The translations under genes and the position numbers were made by a program. A DNA stretch of 64,000 nt from Centrapalus pauciflorus (Eukaryota; Streptophyta; Magnoliopsida; Asterales; Asteraceae), in contig JAANYP010006404.1 of the NCBI GenBank assembly GCA_020465985.1, positions 1 to 64,000 of the forward strand, in the 5' to 3' direction. Below, piece by piece: positions 62,400-64,000 of this stretch. The notes under the pieces are model-generated. The model was not told the origin of the DNA. It made no database searches and saw nothing but the letters and a program-made list of their open reading frames with translations. The first letter of the stretch is position 1. Each line of letters opens with the position of its first letter.

Positions 62400-63875
62400 T
62401 GATGTCTTAAAAAGTCACCGGGTTTTAAAAGAGATTATATACTAAAGTTAGGGACTAAAAGACGAAAAGGCAAGTGTACCTATCGTTTAATAGTATAGCT
62501 AAAGTAAGAACCGAATATCGATCTCGAGGAACAATGTAATGAATTCTGATAGTTAGCTCTTGTTTTTATCTATCCGTTACAAAATTGTTTTGATTAAATG
62601 AATTAAACTAAATAATATTTAAACAGAGAAATAAACTAGAAAACACTAGGAGGCAATTCAACGAATAAAGATGGCACGAATTGTATCAATACGAAGAGAC
62701 GTTCACTTAGACTTGAATCGTTTTAGATTTATTATAAGATAATTGAATGTGATTTGTGATTATGTCGATTCGAGATTCAATTAACTAGAATGAGTTTCCT
62801 GGTCAGGTTACTCAACCTATGTAAATTGGAAAACTAATCTTGAAATTATTCAATATTAATCACCGCAAAACATGCATTTAGCGCCATCCATTACCTATTA
62901 TCTAATTCATTCAAGTAATGACATTCCAGTGGTCATGGAGTATCACGACAATTACCCTAAGTGTTCACTTAAAAGCAATTGCAATATTGATTGATTTAAA
63001 GTCAAACTCAACTTGATTTCGCATGCTAGGTCTAGCAATATGCCGCATCTAACAACCTATGTCAAATACGAATAAACAAACTAACACACCGATGTCAACA
63101 AGCATGCCAATCTATCCAAGAATCAATTTAAATCTGAAATTAAGAACTTGTTTATCACAGTAATTGAATGAAACTAAATAATAACTAACTTCAATTGAAC
63201 CGACAAATCAACAAACACCTAATTAACCCAAAAATCTAGAATTCATCTCATCCAAGTAAACGTAATATAACTACTCCATGATTCGAATGCTTGCAATCAT
63301 ATCAAACTGAAAAGCACAAAAAACCATAGTTGAATCGCAATGAAAAGCAAATAGAAAATCAAACCCAATGACTCTCTGTGATGTTCAATCGTCCACTTGA
63401 CTCTCAATCTTGCAAAAACTGATCAAACTCGTGTTGTTTTTCTTCCAAAATCGCCTCTTGATGTGTCTCCCCCTCTGGCCGTGCTCTCTGCTTGGCGTCC
63501 TCTTCCTTTTTCTGCTGCTAGGGTTCTTTTTCCTTTTTCTTCCCCCTGTTTCCTTTTCTGCGTGCGGCTACAAATTGCAATCCATGGCCATGGATTTCCT
63601 TGCAGGCCCGGCGCTTTCTCTCCTAATTCCATGGCCATGGAATTATTAAACTATCAGCAGCAGCGTGTTTTTTATTTCTTTTCCAAAACCATGGCCTTAT
63701 CTTCCTCATTTGCATGACCATGTAAATATCTAATGCTAAATATGAAATTTTCACCTCTTTTCTTTCCTTTTTTTACAAGTATCCGCTAGAAACCTTCAAA
63801 AACAAAAATTAATTCAATTCAGCGTCAAATTCGAAAGTTTAGCTATCAAAACACACTTAAATGAGGAAAAATATG

Positions 63876-63964
<89 letters not shown>

Positions 63965-64000
63965 ATCGACCACATGAAATTATCCCCACACTTAAGCGTT
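62400..64000. other. Probable Athila/Cyclops-type non-coding region, off right edge
   Basis: No ORF I trust. Motifs such as caagtgtacctatcg, atcgatctcgagg and ttatccccacacttaagcg recall the untranslated parts of Athila-type gypsy elements, read on the minus strand. The class is from memory of such motifs, not from a domain. A pyrimidine-rich stretch lies at 63430-63560 and a repeated atggccatgga palindrome at 63584 and 63630. Confidence 0.35.
63877..63962. repeat. (TA)n microsatellite
   Basis: About 86 bases of TA near the right edge. Confidence 0.97.

Noticed and set aside
63397..63717. Open frames over the pyrimidine-rich block near the right edge
   Set aside because: Leu/Phe-rich translation of a CT-rich tract in probable transposon UTR; no recognisable domain.

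Overview
This is a plant nuclear window, most likely from a eudicot. It is AT-rich, has one intron-bearing host-type gene, and is otherwise built almost entirely of transposons. All the LTR elements with a visible primer-binding site prime from initiator tRNA-Met. Several elements (copia elements with a coiled coil between gag and protease, Trp-Val-Pro-Lys repeats and a post-pol extra ORF; gypsy elements with an acidic pre-gag ORF) resemble families I associate with Asteraceae. That placement is an inference.

Left stack, 1-9311. Three minus-strand LTR retrotransposons are nested and all run off the left edge. A copia element (1-5005) sits in the pol of a gypsy element (5006-7794). That gypsy sits in the gag of a second copia (7795-9311), which landed in a repeat whose second copy lies in a Helitron.

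Middle, 9312-27123. A Helitron (9973-11319) cut the 9-bp target duplication of a 1.46-kb foldback element (11321-12775). Next come a tandemly duplicated promoter and a BURP-domain gene with one frameshift (13569-14916). Then there is a cluster of TIR elements each bounded by TA microsatellites (16415-19585, resuming near 25341). The last of these is split by a deleted gypsy element (19586 to about 25340). A pair of nested hAT-like MITEs follows (25895-26671).

Right stack, 27124 to about 62400. A plus-strand gypsy (5' LTR at 27124, gag resuming at 61025) was split by a minus-strand copia of 33 kb (27704-61024, target duplication taaac). That copia contains a gag-only copia (37798-42833, gtatt) and a plus-strand degenerate copia (43324-57911, atatt). 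The second of these holds, in its 5' LTR, a minus-strand chromodomain gypsy (43798-52281, taaag). By-eye LTR divergence falls with nesting depth: about 5%, 4%, 4% and 2%. The last 1.6 kb resembles the untranslated part of an Athila/Cyclops-type gypsy.

No LTR element here looks autonomous: each coding region has at least one stop, frameshift, deletion or window truncation. The most unusual signals are RNA-scale. One is a periodic array of AAACTCGA motifs plus one opposite-strand copy in two related copia leaders. The other is four tandem hairpins with compensatory stem changes downstream of a copia gag.
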